The notes beneath the pieces are model-generated. The model did not search any database, was not told where the DNA came from, and saw only the letters and a list, made by a program, of their open reading frames with translations. From Metabacillus crassostreae (GTDB lineage: Bacteria; Bacillota; Bacilli; Bacillales; Bacillaceae), in assembly GCF_016908395.1 (NCBI RefSeq), contig NZ_JAFBDU010000001.1, positions 496,001-560,000 of the forward strand: a stretch of DNA of 64,000 nt, in the 5' to 3' direction. Below, one piece after another: positions 7,425 to 16,047 of the stretch. The position numbers and the translations under genes are program-made. Position 1 is the stretch's first letter, and the number at the start of each line of letters is the position of its first letter.

Positions 7425-7470
7425 AAAACGCTTAAACCATTGGTAACAATGGATTGAGGCGTTTTGTTTT
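7425..7470 (+). terminator. Terminator-like hairpin ahead of R2
   Basis: AAAACGCTTAAACCATTG pairs with CAATGGATTGAGGCGTTTT across GTAA, then GTTTT. The same arrangement with other stem bases is at 24452, also directly before R2. Confidence 0.75.
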
Positions 7471-7489
7471 ATTACAGGAACTAACGAAA

Positions 7490-7523
7490 AGTGCTATTAA
7501 CACGTCCTGGGGAAGAAACACCA
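7490..7523 (+). repeat. R2 repeat, copy 2
   Basis: AGTGCTATTAACACGTCC then TGGGGAAGAAACACC, matching 1371 and 24517; followed by a CTACTGC...GCGCAGTAG hairpin at about 7541-7562. No gene lies between 7277 and 7785. Confidence 0.6.
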
Positions 7524-7655
7524 GATTTTAAACATACTTTCTACTGCATATTGCGCAGTAGTCTTTTTACTGAGCAACAACCACCCCATAATTATGGGGA
7601 ATATAGACAACAATTTGTTATATTCTGTTATTATTTAGTTAGAAAGCATGTGATA

Positions 7656-7700
7656 TTGTGAAGCTTTTCACTTAAACTAACGGTGCAATATGTTGAAAAG
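7656..7700 (+). repeat. Main repeat, class E
   Basis: TTGTGAAGC...TTAAACTAACGGTGCA then ATATGTTGAAAAG. The upstream 50 bases also match those before 1566. Confidence 0.75.
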
Positions 7701-7785
7701 AATGAGTGGAATATTATAAAAAAAATAATGAATAAAGATGCCATCTTATACTAAACCTAAAATGAAAATTTTAGGAGGAGATTAT

Positions 7786-8793
7786 ATGCCAGAAAAATCA
7801 GCAATTACGTCTTCTGAATTAGGTGTCTTATGGCTTACATATCAGGAAAAAACAATGATTTTACGAATATTAGAATATTTTGTAGAAAAAGCCGATGACG
7901 AAAGTGCCAAGGATATAATGACCAATTTATATGGAGAGATTGACCATTATGTTGGTATCATCACAGAAACTTTAGAAAATGAAGGAGCTGTAATACCAAT
8001 TGGGTACACTGCTCAAGATGTTAACAAAGGGGTACCGAAATTATACGATAATGGTTTTGACATCATGTTTGTACGCCTATTGAAAGAAATTAGTATGGGG
8101 CTTCACTCATTAAATATAACGATGGCTTATCGAGAAGATATTGTACTGATTTTTAAAGAACTGACTGCTATTACTCAAAAGTATTACAACCTTTGTACAC
8201 AATATTTGCTTGAAAAGGGATTGCTTGTTAAATCTCCTCATGTTTCCATGCCACAGTCAGTTGAAATTGTTAAAGATAAGAACTATTTGGGTGGACTATC
8301 TGTTAATCCATTTAGCGAAAAACGGTCTTTAAATTCAGTGGAAGTTGCTCAGCTTCATCACTCCATCGAATCAAATGTTGCTGGGCTTCAAATGATTACA
8401 GGTTTTGCTCAATGTGCGAATGAAGGCGAGGTTAAAAGATACTTTAATGATGGGGCTGAACTTGCCAAAAGTATTATTAAGGAATTAAGTGAAACCTTAC
8501 TTCAAGACAATATACAAGCTCCTCAAACAGCTGGTGGTAATGCAACACGTTCAACAGTAGCACCCTTTTCCGATAAGTTGATGCTGTATTGTACAAGTCT
8601 TTTTTGCAGTTTTTCTATGGGAAGTGGCTCATTAGGTACTGCTTTTAGTTTGCGCAATGATTTACCAGCTAAAATGACTATTTTTATGAAAGATATATTT
8701 GAATATGCTCATAAAGGTGCAAAAATAATGATTAAAAATGGTTGGATGGAAGAACCACCTCAAATGGAAGAACGTAACCAAATGCTGAATTGA
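7786..8793 (+). CDS. DUF3231 family protein (tandem ferritin-like domains)
   Basis: A 335-aa DUF3231 protein with two related helical halves, each opening with a helix such as SSELGVLWLTYQEKTMILRI (N half) and NSVEVAQLHHSIESNVAGLQ (C half); each half is about 165 aa, the usual layout. The family is predicted to adopt a ferritin-like four-helix bundle; function is unknown, and members are common in Bacillus accessory DNA, sometimes linked to sporulation. Start chosen at 7786 with GGAGGAG five bases upstream. It is followed 10 bp later by a membrane protein gene, so likely a two-gene unit. Confidence 0.85.
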   Translation: MPEKSAITSSELGVLWLTYQEKTMILRILEYFVEKADDESAKDIMTNLYGEIDHYVGIITETLENEGAVIPIGYTAQDVNKGVPKLYDNGFDIMFVRLLKEISMGLHSLNITMAYREDIVLIFKELTAITQKYYNLCTQYLLEKGLLVKSPHVSMPQSVEIVKDKNYLGGLSVNPFSEKRSLNSVEVAQLHHSIESNVAGLQMITGFAQCANEGEVKRYFNDGAELAKSIIKELSETLLQDNIQAPQTAGGNATRSTVAPFSDKLMLYCTSLFCSFSMGSGSLGTAFSLRNDLPAKMTIFMKDIFEYAHKGAKIMIKNGWMEEPPQMEERNQMLN

Positions 8794-8803
8794 GTGATAC
8801 AGG

Positions 8804-9274
8804 GTGAAGGATTATAGAAAGCCTAAAAAACATGAGGCTTTATTATGGAGTATAGCTTTACCAGGATTCGGTCAGTTTCTAAATGGAAGTTTATTTAAAG
8901 GATGTGTATTCATTTTTTTGGAGATTCTCGTTAATGTTTTAAGTAACTTCAATTTAGCGATTATACATTCATTTACAGGAGAAATACAAAAAGCCATTGA
9001 TGTTACAAACTTTCAATGGCTTATGTTTTACCCTTGTTTATATATGTTTGCCATGTGGGAAGCATACCGTAATGCCGATGGAGAAGTGAACTGCTTTTCC
9101 TACATACCTTTTGTATTTGGAGCATTCTTTATTACAATAGGCTTAATATATTCAACCTCATTAAAAATATTTGGTGTGATAATTGGTCCTGTTTTTTTAC
9201 CTATGCTCTCTTTAGTACCTGGGCTTTTGGTAGGGTTTATAATTTATAAATTAGTTATTATCTACAAGACTTAA
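8804..9274 (+). CDS. Polytopic membrane protein, 156 aa, TM2-like start
   Basis: About four membrane segments. The N-terminus (KKHEALLWSIALPGFGQFLNG) resembles the TM2-type PGxGQFxxG motif found in small membrane proteins of unknown role. GTG start with a weak RBS, ten bases after the DUF3231 stop, so expression is probably coupled. A repeat copy follows. No specific function can be given. Confidence 0.7.
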   Translation: MKDYRKPKKHEALLWSIALPGFGQFLNGSLFKGCVFIFLEILVNVLSNFNLAIIHSFTGEIQKAIDVTNFQWLMFYPCLYMFAMWEAYRNADGEVNCFSYIPFVFGAFFITIGLIYSTSLKIFGVIIGPVFLPMLSLVPGLLVGFIIYKLVIIYKT

Positions 9275-9284
9275 AAACTTTTCT

Positions 9285-9320
9285 GTTGTTCAACTAACGG
9301 CGTGCGTTAGTTGAATAAGG
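9285..9320 (+). repeat. Main repeat, class E, perfect hairpin
   Basis: TTCAACTAACG (9289-9299) and CGTTAGTTGAA (9305-9315) form an 11-bp perfect stem with a 5-nt loop, then TAAGG. This is the clearest case of left and right arms pairing. Confidence 0.85.
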
Positions 9321-9353
9321 ATTACTGGAAGTAATCAAAATTATTCTGCTACA

Positions 9354-9397
9354 AAACAAATCATTTTGATCAATCTTATTTCAAAATGGTTTGTTTT
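9354..9397. terminator. Strong bidirectional terminator
   Basis: AAACAAATCATTTTGA pairs almost perfectly with TCAAAATGGTTTGTTT, followed by TTTAAT and preceded by A-rich sequence on the other strand. Confidence 0.8.
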
Positions 9398-9509
9398 AAT
9401 TTATTGAATAATGTTGGTCTAAAAGGTACTTATGATTAAGGTTTATTTTGAATTCCCGACATAAAATAGATGTTGAACCAGTATCAAGATATATAAAGGC
9501 TATTTTGGT

Positions 9510-9537
9510 TTTCCCTCGAATGTCTCTTCGAGGGAAA
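9510..9537. other. 11-bp perfect hairpin
   Basis: TTTCCCTCGAA and TTCGAGGGAAA around TGTCTC. No T tract. The 9400-9776 interval otherwise shows no convincing gene; small open frames there lack RBS and family likeness. Confidence 0.5.
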
Positions 9538-9587
9538 TTCAAAGTCAAAAGAGAAATAGGTATCTCCTTAATAGCGATTAATAGTAG

Positions 9588-9634
9588 AAAAAAGCGATCA
9601 AATTGTTTTCTCAACATTTTTGTTCGCTTTTTTT
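9588..9634. terminator. Long-loop terminator candidate
   Basis: AAAAAAGCGA and TCGCTTTTTTT separated by about 26 nt; may terminate the minus-strand ABC operon or upstream transcripts. Confidence 0.45.
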
Positions 9635-9776
9635 ACTATTGGAATTATTTATGTTTATGTCCCAGACTCTTTCTTGATTACATTGTTATGTATTGTCAAA
9701 TTTTTTTCAATTTCTAACAAATTCAGACTCAGGTACCAAATATAACTCATTTATGATCTATTTATAAATATGATTC

Positions 9777-9932
9777 CTAATGAGGCCTTGCTAGATAAAC
9801 AGCAAAAAGAATGAGAATGATTCCTAGCACTATGAAAAACTTGTATAAAAAGTTACGTTTCCTACGAGAAACACCCAGAATGGTAAAGAATATGCCAAGT
9901 ATGAATGACAAGATCATTGTAAAGAAACCCAT
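9777..9932 (-). CDS. Small two-helix membrane protein, last gene of ABC operon
   Basis: A 51-aa protein with two hydrophobic helices (GFFTMILSFILGIFFTILGV and FLYKFFIVLGIILILFAVYL) joined by SRRKRN. The ATG lies one base after the stop of the ATPase gene, and AAGGAATG just upstream can serve as RBS. It completes a tight four-gene operon and probably belongs to the transporter or its immunity function; that is inference from position. Confidence 0.6.
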   Translation of the reverse strand: MGFFTMILSFILGIFFTILGVSRRKRNFLYKFFIVLGIILILFAVYLARPH

Positions 9933-9933
9933 T

Positions 9934-10596
9934 TTATTCATTCCTTTCGAGAGTAATTATTCGTTCATGACGATGGGCTAAATCTAAATCATGAGTCACT
10001 GTAATAACAGTAGTATTAAATTCTTTATTCATATCAAAAAGTAGATTGATAATTTTTTCTTTATTTTCTAAGTCTAAAGACGCAGTTGGTTCATCTGATA
10101 AAATTATTTGAGGATTCATAATCACAGCTCTGGCAAAAACAGCTCTAGATCGTTGGCCGCCAGAACATTCAAGCGGTTTTTTTTTCAAAATGGGCTCAAT
10201 TCCAATTTTATTAATAATTCGTTTAAAGTGATCTTGGACAGTTAAGTCTTTTTCAATGTTAGCATACAGAAGGGGCAGTTTAATATTATCCTCTATGGTC
10301 AAAGAATTAATTAGTGCGGACTCCTGAAGAACAAAACCAATTCTTTGATTACGCCACTCAGCTAGTTTATTTCGTGATAAATCCTTAACAGATGAATCAA
10401 AAAGCTTATAGCTCCCTTGATATTGTGTATCAAGTAGACCCATAATATTAAGCAAAGAAGTTTTTCCAACTCCAGACTCCCCTATAATAGAAAGTCTTTC
10501 CCCAGGTTCAACTTCCAACTCAAAATCATTTAAGATAGAAAAACCTTTCTTCTTGAATGTTTTTTTCTGGATTTCTAGTTTAATTATACTATTCAA
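9934..10596 (-). CDS. ABC transporter ATP-binding protein (MacB/LolD class)
   Basis: A 220-aa nucleotide-binding subunit. Walker A is GESGVGKTS (about 38-46), Q-loop VLQES, signature CSGGQRSRAVFARA (Cys replacing the usual Leu of LSGGQ), Walker B IILSDEPTASLD and the H-loop THD. It belongs to the MacB/LolD/FtsE-like class that works with FtsX-type permeases in peptide export, lipoprotein release or antimicrobial peptide resistance. The ATG overlaps the end of the permease gene by 4 bases. It should power the permease encoded immediately upstream in the operon. Confidence 0.93.
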   Translation of the reverse strand: MNSIIKLEIQKKTFKKKGFSILNDFELEVEPGERLSIIGESGVGKTSLLNIMGLLDTQYQGSYKLFDSSVKDLSRNKLAEWRNQRIGFVLQESALINSLTIEDNIKLPLLYANIEKDLTVQDHFKRIINKIGIEPILKKKPLECSGGQRSRAVFARAVIMNPQIILSDEPTASLDLENKEKIINLLFDMNKEFNTTVITVTHDLDLAHRHERIITLERNE

Positions 10597-11813
10597 TTTA
10601 ACACCCCCACGGAGATCGGAATCCTTTTTATTTTTTTAATCGTAAGTTCAACAATCGTAAACCCAATAATAAAATCTATAAAAAGAACAATAACGAAAGC
10701 AATCCAATCCATACTTATTAAGCCAAATATTCCGTAAGTAGCAAACATTGTGTCTTTTCTTAACCAAAAGCCGTATCTATTGAAAGCGGTTATCGCAAAT
10801 AATATGGCTAGATTAATAGAAAACAATATTCCAAAATAAATATAAAAAATGGCTCTTAGTTTTGAATAACTTAATCCGACTAATAAATTGATTGTAAAAT
10901 CTTTTATCATTAATCGAATACTTATCAAAGTATTCCAGGTAGCTAGACAAACAATGATTATGAGTAAAATTAAGGTGATAGTACAGATGATTTTTAATGA
11001 ATAAACATAATAATCTTCAAAGTAATTAAAGTTTTCTTGTTGATTAAAAAAGTTAAATTTTAAACCTAGATTTTCCTGGATATGTTCTTTTAAATTCATT
11101 GCTTTCTCTTCTGTCGAATCAAGAAGCGCAATGTCCATCAAACCATTAACGTGGAGGTCAAGACCCGCACTTTGAATAAATTCTTGATTTACAGGGAGAA
11201 AAATTGAAAAATTGAAATAATTCTTTGAATTGGGAGCATAAAAATTAGAACGATGAGTATTCTCCTTCAAGACTCCTTGAACTTTTAAATTGACTAATTG
11301 TTGGGTGACAGGATCTGTAATCTCAATATTTGACCCTACAGGATATGTTGTGGCCAGTCCTGCACCTACTAAAACAGGTATTTTTTCTTTATTAAATTTA
11401 TAATTGAAGTTTAAGTGGTTTCCTTGAGATAATCTATATTGATTTATCTTATAAGCCTCTTCATTGATATAATTGAAAGAAACTTCCATCTTATATTCAT
11501 TATATAATGAAGTGATAAAACCATCGGCTTGCAGAGCATAAGTATAATTGTTGTTTAAATATTCATATACTTTTTGTGTTTCATCTATATTAATTTTCTC
11601 AAAATCAGTTTTACTATCTGGGTCTAGATTAGCAATAAAAGTTCCTTCTTGATTCATAGTTTCTATTTCTTGATAACCTTCAAAAGTTGAAATAATTGAA
11701 CGAGCAGTAGTAAACGAAAGATAATTAGCTAAAAAAAGTAATATTATCATACCCAAAACAAGTATCCATCTTTTTAAAAATATTTTAGTTATAAAAAATC
11801 GTAAAATTCTCAT
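10593..11813 (-). CDS. FtsX/MacB-type ABC permease
   Basis: A 406-aa permease: N-terminal helix (about 15-35), a long extracytoplasmic domain of MacB_PCD type to about residue 270, then three C-terminal helices (about 275-300, 320-345, 370-395), the FtsX topology with four helices. Overlaps the neighbours by 4 bases on both sides. Such permeases are mechanotransmitters or exporters of small peptides; with the 51-aa and 146-aa membrane proteins it could form a bacteriocin-export or peptide-resistance system. No two-component system or bacteriocin precursor is visible nearby. Confidence 0.88.
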   Translation of the reverse strand: MRILRFFITKIFLKRWILVLGMIILLFLANYLSFTTARSIISTFEGYQEIETMNQEGTFIANLDPDSKTDFEKINIDETQKVYEYLNNNYTYALQADGFITSLYNEYKMEVSFNYINEEAYKINQYRLSQGNHLNFNYKFNKEKIPVLVGAGLATTYPVGSNIEITDPVTQQLVNLKVQGVLKENTHRSNFYAPNSKNYFNFSIFLPVNQEFIQSAGLDLHVNGLMDIALLDSTEEKAMNLKEHIQENLGLKFNFFNQQENFNYFEDYYVYSLKIICTITLILLIIIVCLATWNTLISIRLMIKDFTINLLVGLSYSKLRAIFYIYFGILFSINLAILFAITAFNRYGFWLRKDTMFATYGIFGLISMDWIAFVIVLFIDFIIGFTIVELTIKKIKRIPISVGVLN

Positions 11814-12250
11814 TCTTTTTTCACCTGACCTGCACTAATTAATATATATATAATAAAAATAAAAACTAAGTAGAGATTGCTTGTTACATTCAGCTCTAAA
11901 TAGAAGTTTAATGAAAGTGATAGTAAAAAGCTAAACACTAATATAGCTAGACTATTCAAGATATATAGGATGATAATATTTACCATTGTATCTCCTACAA
12001 GTATTCGGCAGGATATTTCTGTTTTCCTACGGTTTAAAAATTGATAGTGAAATACGATTATAATAAATGTAAGAAGAATATTTATAATAAGTTGATAATC
12101 TATAATACTTTCAACAAAAGACTTTAAAATAAAAGAACCTTCTAAATTCAACGTTTGTACATAAGTAAATATTAAGTTTGAAGCAAAACAGATTAGGTAG
12201 ATAGCAAACGCCTCAAAAACGTCGATAAATCTAAATAAAGAATATTTCAT
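11810..12250 (-). CDS. Four-helix membrane protein, first gene of ABC operon
   Basis: A 146-aa protein with four hydrophobic helices (about 10-30, 48-68, 90-112 and 120-140) and a basic loop NRRKTEIS between helices 2 and 3. It reads like half of an FtsX-type permease without a periplasmic domain, or an accessory subunit. GGAGT precedes the ATG, and the stop overlaps the next ATG. No family is recognised. Confidence 0.75.
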   Translation of the reverse strand: MKYSLFRFIDVFEAFAIYLICFASNLIFTYVQTLNLEGSFILKSFVESIIDYQLIINILLTFIIIVFHYQFLNRRKTEISCRILVGDTMVNIIILYILNSLAILVFSFLLSLSLNFYLELNVTSNLYLVFIFIIYILISAGQVKKE

Positions 12251-12407
12251 AAACTACTCCTTAAAGATGGTATCTATAAATTTATAGTATCACCTTTTAA
12301 TAAATACCAACTACGCAGCTGTAAAAACAATAAGTTATTATTCATAATTAAAGGAATGCGGTACTTTATAAGATATAAAAGTCGATAGAATTATATCTAT
12401 TTAAAAT

Positions 12408-12439
12408 CGGGCACTGTAGGAAAATACCTATCAGGCCCG
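12408..12439. other. Two-part hairpin upstream of the ABC operon
   Basis: CGGGC/GCCCG (outer) and TAGG/CCTA (inner) stems separated by a symmetric 4-by-4 internal loop. It is about 160 bp before the operon start; possible leader structure or terminator remnant. Confidence 0.45.
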
Positions 12440-12486
12440 AACCATTTCCTCTAATTCATTAATAATTGAATCTCATAGATATTTCA

Positions 12487-13239
12487 TTAAATTTTGTTAA
12501 GCAAATATTTAATAAATTCAAACAGGGAAAAATTATTTACGTGCTCCACGGTCCCAAGTATATTTCGTAGTATACACTTCACCACTTTAAGATGAGCCAC
12601 TATCAAAAACCTCACAATCATCAGTAGCAGCCATGAACTGATCTTTCCTAAATGTACTAATTCCCACGATTCATGCTGATTGGGATACTGCCACGCGCCG
12701 AGAAAAGTAGCGATATTTTCTCCAATCCATATTAAAAAACCTATGAGCAGTAAGAACATGAGAATTGTAATTGGTAACTGAAAATGACGGTTACTCACTT
12801 TATAGGTTAGCTGCGCCTGATAGAAAGTCAGTGCTATAAGCACAAACAAAAGCGTAAGTCCATCATGTAATGATGCGTAAAAAAGTTCAGATAGATTGCA
12901 GCTGCCAGCGGTACAGCAAAAATCAGTGAAGGTCAATTAATTAGTTCAACATCAAATTTACTTTGAAAATCTCCATCCGAGACCGATTAAGTGGAAAACG
13001 GTTATCACTTTTAGCTCACCTATACTCTCAATTCTAAAACGGACCATCAATACCTGCATAAGCAGGCAAAAGAAGAGCAGCCAGTCATACCGGTCAAATA
13101 AAGGTAAGTCAATGAACTGTGTCATCCCTAAGCAAATAAAGATATAAATCGAGAATATAGTAGATTTAAATTGATCGCCTGCGAAGGACCAAAGATCAAC
13201 TAAAGCGTTTTTGCTTTTACTTTCCGAGTACGAGTTAAT
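12487..13239 (-). pseudogene. DUF817 membrane protein with internal deletion
   Basis: The minus strand encodes an N-terminal DUF817 segment (from about 13239: NALVDLWSFAGDQF, later RYDWLLFFCLLMQVLMVRFRI and ELKVITVFHLIG) that then runs into stops near 12950 and continues in a 149-aa frame as the family's C-terminal part (PITILMFLLLIGFLIWIGEN, WQYPNQHESWELVHLGKISS). The middle of the usual 250-270 aa protein is missing, and the first codon at 13239 is ATT behind a good GGGAGGG. A deletion derivative, not functional. DUF817 is a polytopic membrane family of unknown role. Confidence 0.8.
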
Positions 13240-13806
13240 GGTTATCCCTCCCTAACAATTTTTATAACTAGATAATATCACCAAATTTATCGAAAAACAA
13301 TAAATAATTATTAAAAATAAATAAAATTATATTAATAAGCGATTTAATTTAAGGATCTTATATAATGTGATTTTCTTATATGACTGCGGTTTTTAAATAT
13401 GATTGGAGAGAGTCATAACCTGAAGCATTAGGGAGGTGAAAAATGCGGAGTTGAAATAAGCACTGATTCAATCCACACTTACACTAAAACTTCCAAGTAC
13501 TTAAGAATTCTGACCCTGTGACAGACTCAATTCCCACACAATTCTATTTGATTATATAACTCAAATGAATTGTGTATGAATTGTTTTCAGGACAGGGAAC
13601 ATAATGAAGAGTGGTACTGTAAAATAAATAGAATTTTTAGAAAAAATGTTTATAGCTTTGAAATAAAGTTGAGATGTTTGCAAAAAAGTTACGATGCTTT
13701 GCCCCTTTGGATTTTTATCTAAAGGGGCTATTTCGTTGTAAAAGGACTTACCTAATTAAGTGTTAGAGTGTAAACTGATTTTATGTAAATTAAAACATTG
13801 TGCAAT
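13240..13806. other. Gene-free stretch
   Basis: I see no gene here. A good RBS (GGGAGGTG) at about 13430 leads only into a four-codon frame. A terminator sits at 13701. An imperfect ACAATTC/GAATTGT pair lies near 13530-13580. Confidence 0.5.
13701..13729 (+). terminator. Terminator-like hairpin
   Basis: GCCCCTTTGGAT and ATCTAAAGGGGC around TTTT, followed by TATTTCG. No intact gene precedes it; probably left from a lost gene. Confidence 0.65.
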
Positions 13807-13854
13807 TTGTGATTTTTCTCAATTAAACTAACGGTGCAGTTTAGTTGAAGAAGC
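13807..13854 (+). repeat. Main repeat, class E
   Basis: TTTGTGATTTTTCTC...TTAAACTAACGGTGCAG-TTTAGTTGAAGAAG; arms pair as AACTAA/TTAGTT. Confidence 0.8.
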
Positions 13855-13932
13855 AAAAAAGAGATGGTGCATGATCCAAGAAGGATTTATACACCTTTTT
13901 ATTGAAATTTATGTATACAACAATGTAAAGGA

Positions 13933-14358
13933 ATGACAATCGTGAATATTAATTTTAAAGAGTTTGTCTTTAAAAATGAAATTGATATAGCAATAATAAA
14001 TGATGCAAATTGGATTATATCTACAAGAAAGTCTAATTTGAGTTTAATGACTGAAGGAGAAAAAACAATTACTCTTATACTTAAACTTAATGGTGAAGTA
14101 GGCAATGGAGGATTTGAACAATACTTTTATAATACTCAAGGACACCTAATAAGAGAGACAATTAATTCTTTAATGTGGGTTAATGATTCAAGTATTACAA
14201 TATTCGAAGAAGCAATTGAAACTTTCCAGTCAGATAAAGATGAGTCGACGAAAGAAGAAGAGTGGGACAAATTAGATAAACAATTTTACAAGTGTGATAA
14301 TAATCTTTATAAGCTAATGGTAGCGTACATAAAGAATAATATTGAACAGTTTGTCTAA
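13933..14358 (+). CDS. DUF4375 domain protein
   Basis: A 141-aa protein with the DUF4375 (DMP19-like) core NGEVGNGGFEQYFYNTQGHL at about 55-75, followed by a helical region. Family function is unknown; it is frequent beside toxin-immunity loci and in cassette-like DNA. Starts at ATG 13933 or the closely following GTG; no strong RBS. Single gene between two minimal repeats. Confidence 0.8.
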   Translation: MTIVNINFKEFVFKNEIDIAIINDANWIISTRKSNLSLMTEGEKTITLILKLNGEVGNGGFEQYFYNTQGHLIRETINSLMWVNDSSITIFEEAIETFQSDKDESTKEEEWDKLDKQFYKCDNNLYKLMVAYIKNNIEQFV

Positions 14359-14376
14359 TGTGCAAACTTTATATTT

Positions 14377-14406
14377 CAGCTAAAGGAGCAGTAATGTGGA
14401 ATAAGG
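14377..14406 (+). repeat. Main repeat, class E, degenerate
   Basis: CAGCTAAAGGAGCAG-TAATGTGGAATAAGG; right arm partly lost. Confidence 0.6.
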
Positions 14407-14418
14407 AAGGGCATTTTC

Positions 14419-14450
14419 TTATTGCGTAGTAGACAGATACTGTGCAATAA
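14419..14450. repeat. Imperfect palindrome (R3)
   Basis: TTATTGCGTAGTA-GACAGA-TACTGTGCAATAA. Similar strings lie at about 1456, 7541, 22686, 24597 and 62348, three of them next to R2. Confidence 0.55.
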
Positions 14451-14506
14451 CAATTACTGTAACACAAAATATTTAAATCGGACTGGAAGCACTTTTATAT
14501 TGTTAT

Positions 14507-14541
14507 ACAAAAGGTGCACTATAACTGAGTGCACCTTTTGT
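14507..14541. terminator. Bidirectional terminator
   Basis: ACAAAAGGTGCACT and AGTGCACCTTTTGT form a perfect 14-bp stem with a 7-nt loop, directly after the stop of the minus-strand oxidoreductase gene. Confidence 0.9.
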
Positions 14542-14543
14542 GT

Positions 14544-15284
14544 TTATGAATTATATATTTCTCTGTTTGTTCTAACAATGTCCTTATGTGAAAATTCCTT
14601 TTTTTCTGCAAAGAGCTCTTCAAACCTTTCCATTACCTTATCTCGTAGTATTGGAGCTTTTTCTTTATTTGCCTTTTTCAACGCTTTCGTAAGTTGGTCT
14701 TTCGTTAGCTCTGTGCAGTAAGCGGGAGTTCCTGGCTGTTGTCTCCAAGAATCACTTAAAGAACCACTGTCTACTGCGTCGAAGCCTAGCTCGTTTACCA
14801 CGCCCATGATTACTTGTTTTTGTGATAGATTATCACCGGCAACTGTCATCGCAATTCGTCCACTAGAATCTTCGGTTGTTCCTTCATTTTCTAAAGTATA
14901 GGCTAATAAATTGTTAAAAGCTTTAATGATAGGTCTGTCTAATTGATTTGAAACCCAAACACTTTCAACCATCCCGTTCTCGATTTCTTCAATTTTGCCG
15001 TCTCTAAAAGGATAGTAATTTGAAGTGTCTACAATGATTACTTCCTCCGCGACTTGTTCGATAATGTTTCGAATGCTTGGTAGTGCTCTTGTAGGGAGTG
15101 ATATGATAAGAACATTAATATTATTAATTGCATCCTCTACAGGCACAGCTGTTCCAGCAAGCTCTTTCCCTTCTAGACGTTCAATTCCTCGTGCATCTGC
15201 AATTTTTACAGCATGTCCACTTTCAACTAATTTTTTAGAAATAATTGACCCAATTGGCCCTGCACCTATAATTCCAAATCTCAT
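14544..15284 (-). CDS. F420-type NADP oxidoreductase-fold protein
   Basis: A 246-aa protein with an N-terminal Rossmann fold, GIIGAGPIGSIISKKLVESG (residues 4-23), typical of the NADPH-dependent F420 reductase/NAD(P)-binding family. Length and the VDTSNYYPFRDG segment fit the bacterial branch, which probably acts on NADP-linked substrates other than F420. AGGAGG precedes the ATG. It is divergent from the HxlR regulator at 15510, and an 18-bp palindrome lies between them, so it is the likely target of that regulator. Confidence 0.87.
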   Translation of the reverse strand: MRFGIIGAGPIGSIISKKLVESGHAVKIADARGIERLEGKELAGTAVPVEDAINNINVLIISLPTRALPSIRNIIEQVAEEVIIVDTSNYYPFRDGKIEEIENGMVESVWVSNQLDRPIIKAFNNLLAYTLENEGTTEDSSGRIAMTVAGDNLSQKQVIMGVVNELGFDAVDSGSLSDSWRQQPGTPAYCTELTKDQLTKALKKANKEKAPILRDKVMERFEELFAEKKEFSHKDIVRTNREIYNS

Positions 15285-15467
15285 TACTGTTCCTCCTAAG
15301 AAAATAGTATATAAAAGAAATATTCTGCTTAAAGTTACACAATCATATGATTATCAGACGGTAACCATATATTCACTACAAATTAAAAAGGTATTGAGTA
15401 TTTCTGTTACATATACTAGAATAAAATGATTTCTCTTCTAATTGAAGTAGGCAATTTAAATTGACGT

Positions 15468-15485
15468 AGTACATTTTTTTGTACT
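15468..15485. promoter_or_regulatory. Candidate HxlR operator, site 1
   Basis: AGTACATTTTTTTGTACT: AGTAC and GTACT half-sites eight bases apart, 25 bp before the HxlR start and between it and the divergent oxidoreductase gene. The exact reverse complement recurs at 16048. Confidence 0.7.
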
Positions 15486-15509
15486 TAACAGTAGAAAGCA
15501 GGTGTTTAG

Positions 15510-15869
15510 GTGTCTAGGATATGTAAGGATGGATTTGATAAAGAGTGTATAAAGGAACAAAGAGAATTTTATGGTATTGCTTATACCCAAAATGTACTCT
15601 CCGGACGTTGGAAATATGTAATTCTTTGGTTTCTAAAGTCCACAGAGCGTCGTTATAGTGAAATTAAAGCTTTTTTAGGGGACATTTCACAGGGTTCTCT
15701 TACAAAGCAACTTAGAGAATTGGAAACAGATGGTTTAATTAATCGCAAAGTTTTTCCGGAGGTTCCTCCTCGCGTAGAGTATTCATTAACCTCAAAGGGG
15801 GGAGATTTGGTTCCTATTATTGATTTGATGGAAGAGTTTGGGAAGAAGTATGGGGAGCAATTAGATTAA
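15510..15869 (+). CDS. HxlR-family transcriptional regulator (119 aa)
   Basis: Winged-helix HxlR/YodB-type regulator: core helices around GRWKYVILWFLKSTERRYSEI, recognition helix SQGSLTKQLRELETDGLI and wing FPEVPPRVEYSLT. Two N-terminal cysteines (positions 5 and 13) are of the kind used for quinone or diamide sensing in this family (known of the family; sensing here is inferred). GTG start behind AGCAGGTG. Probably represses itself and the divergent oxidoreductase through the AGTAC palindrome. Confidence 0.9.
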   Translation: MSRICKDGFDKECIKEQREFYGIAYTQNVLSGRWKYVILWFLKSTERRYSEIKAFLGDISQGSLTKQLRELETDGLINRKVFPEVPPRVEYSLTSKGGDLVPIIDLMEEFGKKYGEQLD

Positions 15870-16047
15870 CCGATGCTCCTTATTCATAGTTTACCGTTGA
15901 GAATTCAAAAACTAAATTGAGTTTATGATAAAAGTCTGTGAAGAAATATATATAGTAACGAGCATGAATTATAAGATCCGAATCTGTTTTAATCTGTGGT
16001 AGTTTTTTTACTGACTTAGCATGTTAATACAATAAGAGATTCCTCTA

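Noticed and set aside
9448-9717. 89-aa frame on the + strand
   Set aside because: It spans two hairpins, has no RBS and no family likeness.
12487-12936. Independent 149-aa membrane protein gene
   Set aside because: It is the C-terminal part of a DUF817 gene whose N-terminal part lies directly upstream in broken frames.
13240-13806. T-box or other riboswitch leader
   Set aside because: A long leader-like stretch, but no T-box sequence, specifier-like stems or downstream gene.
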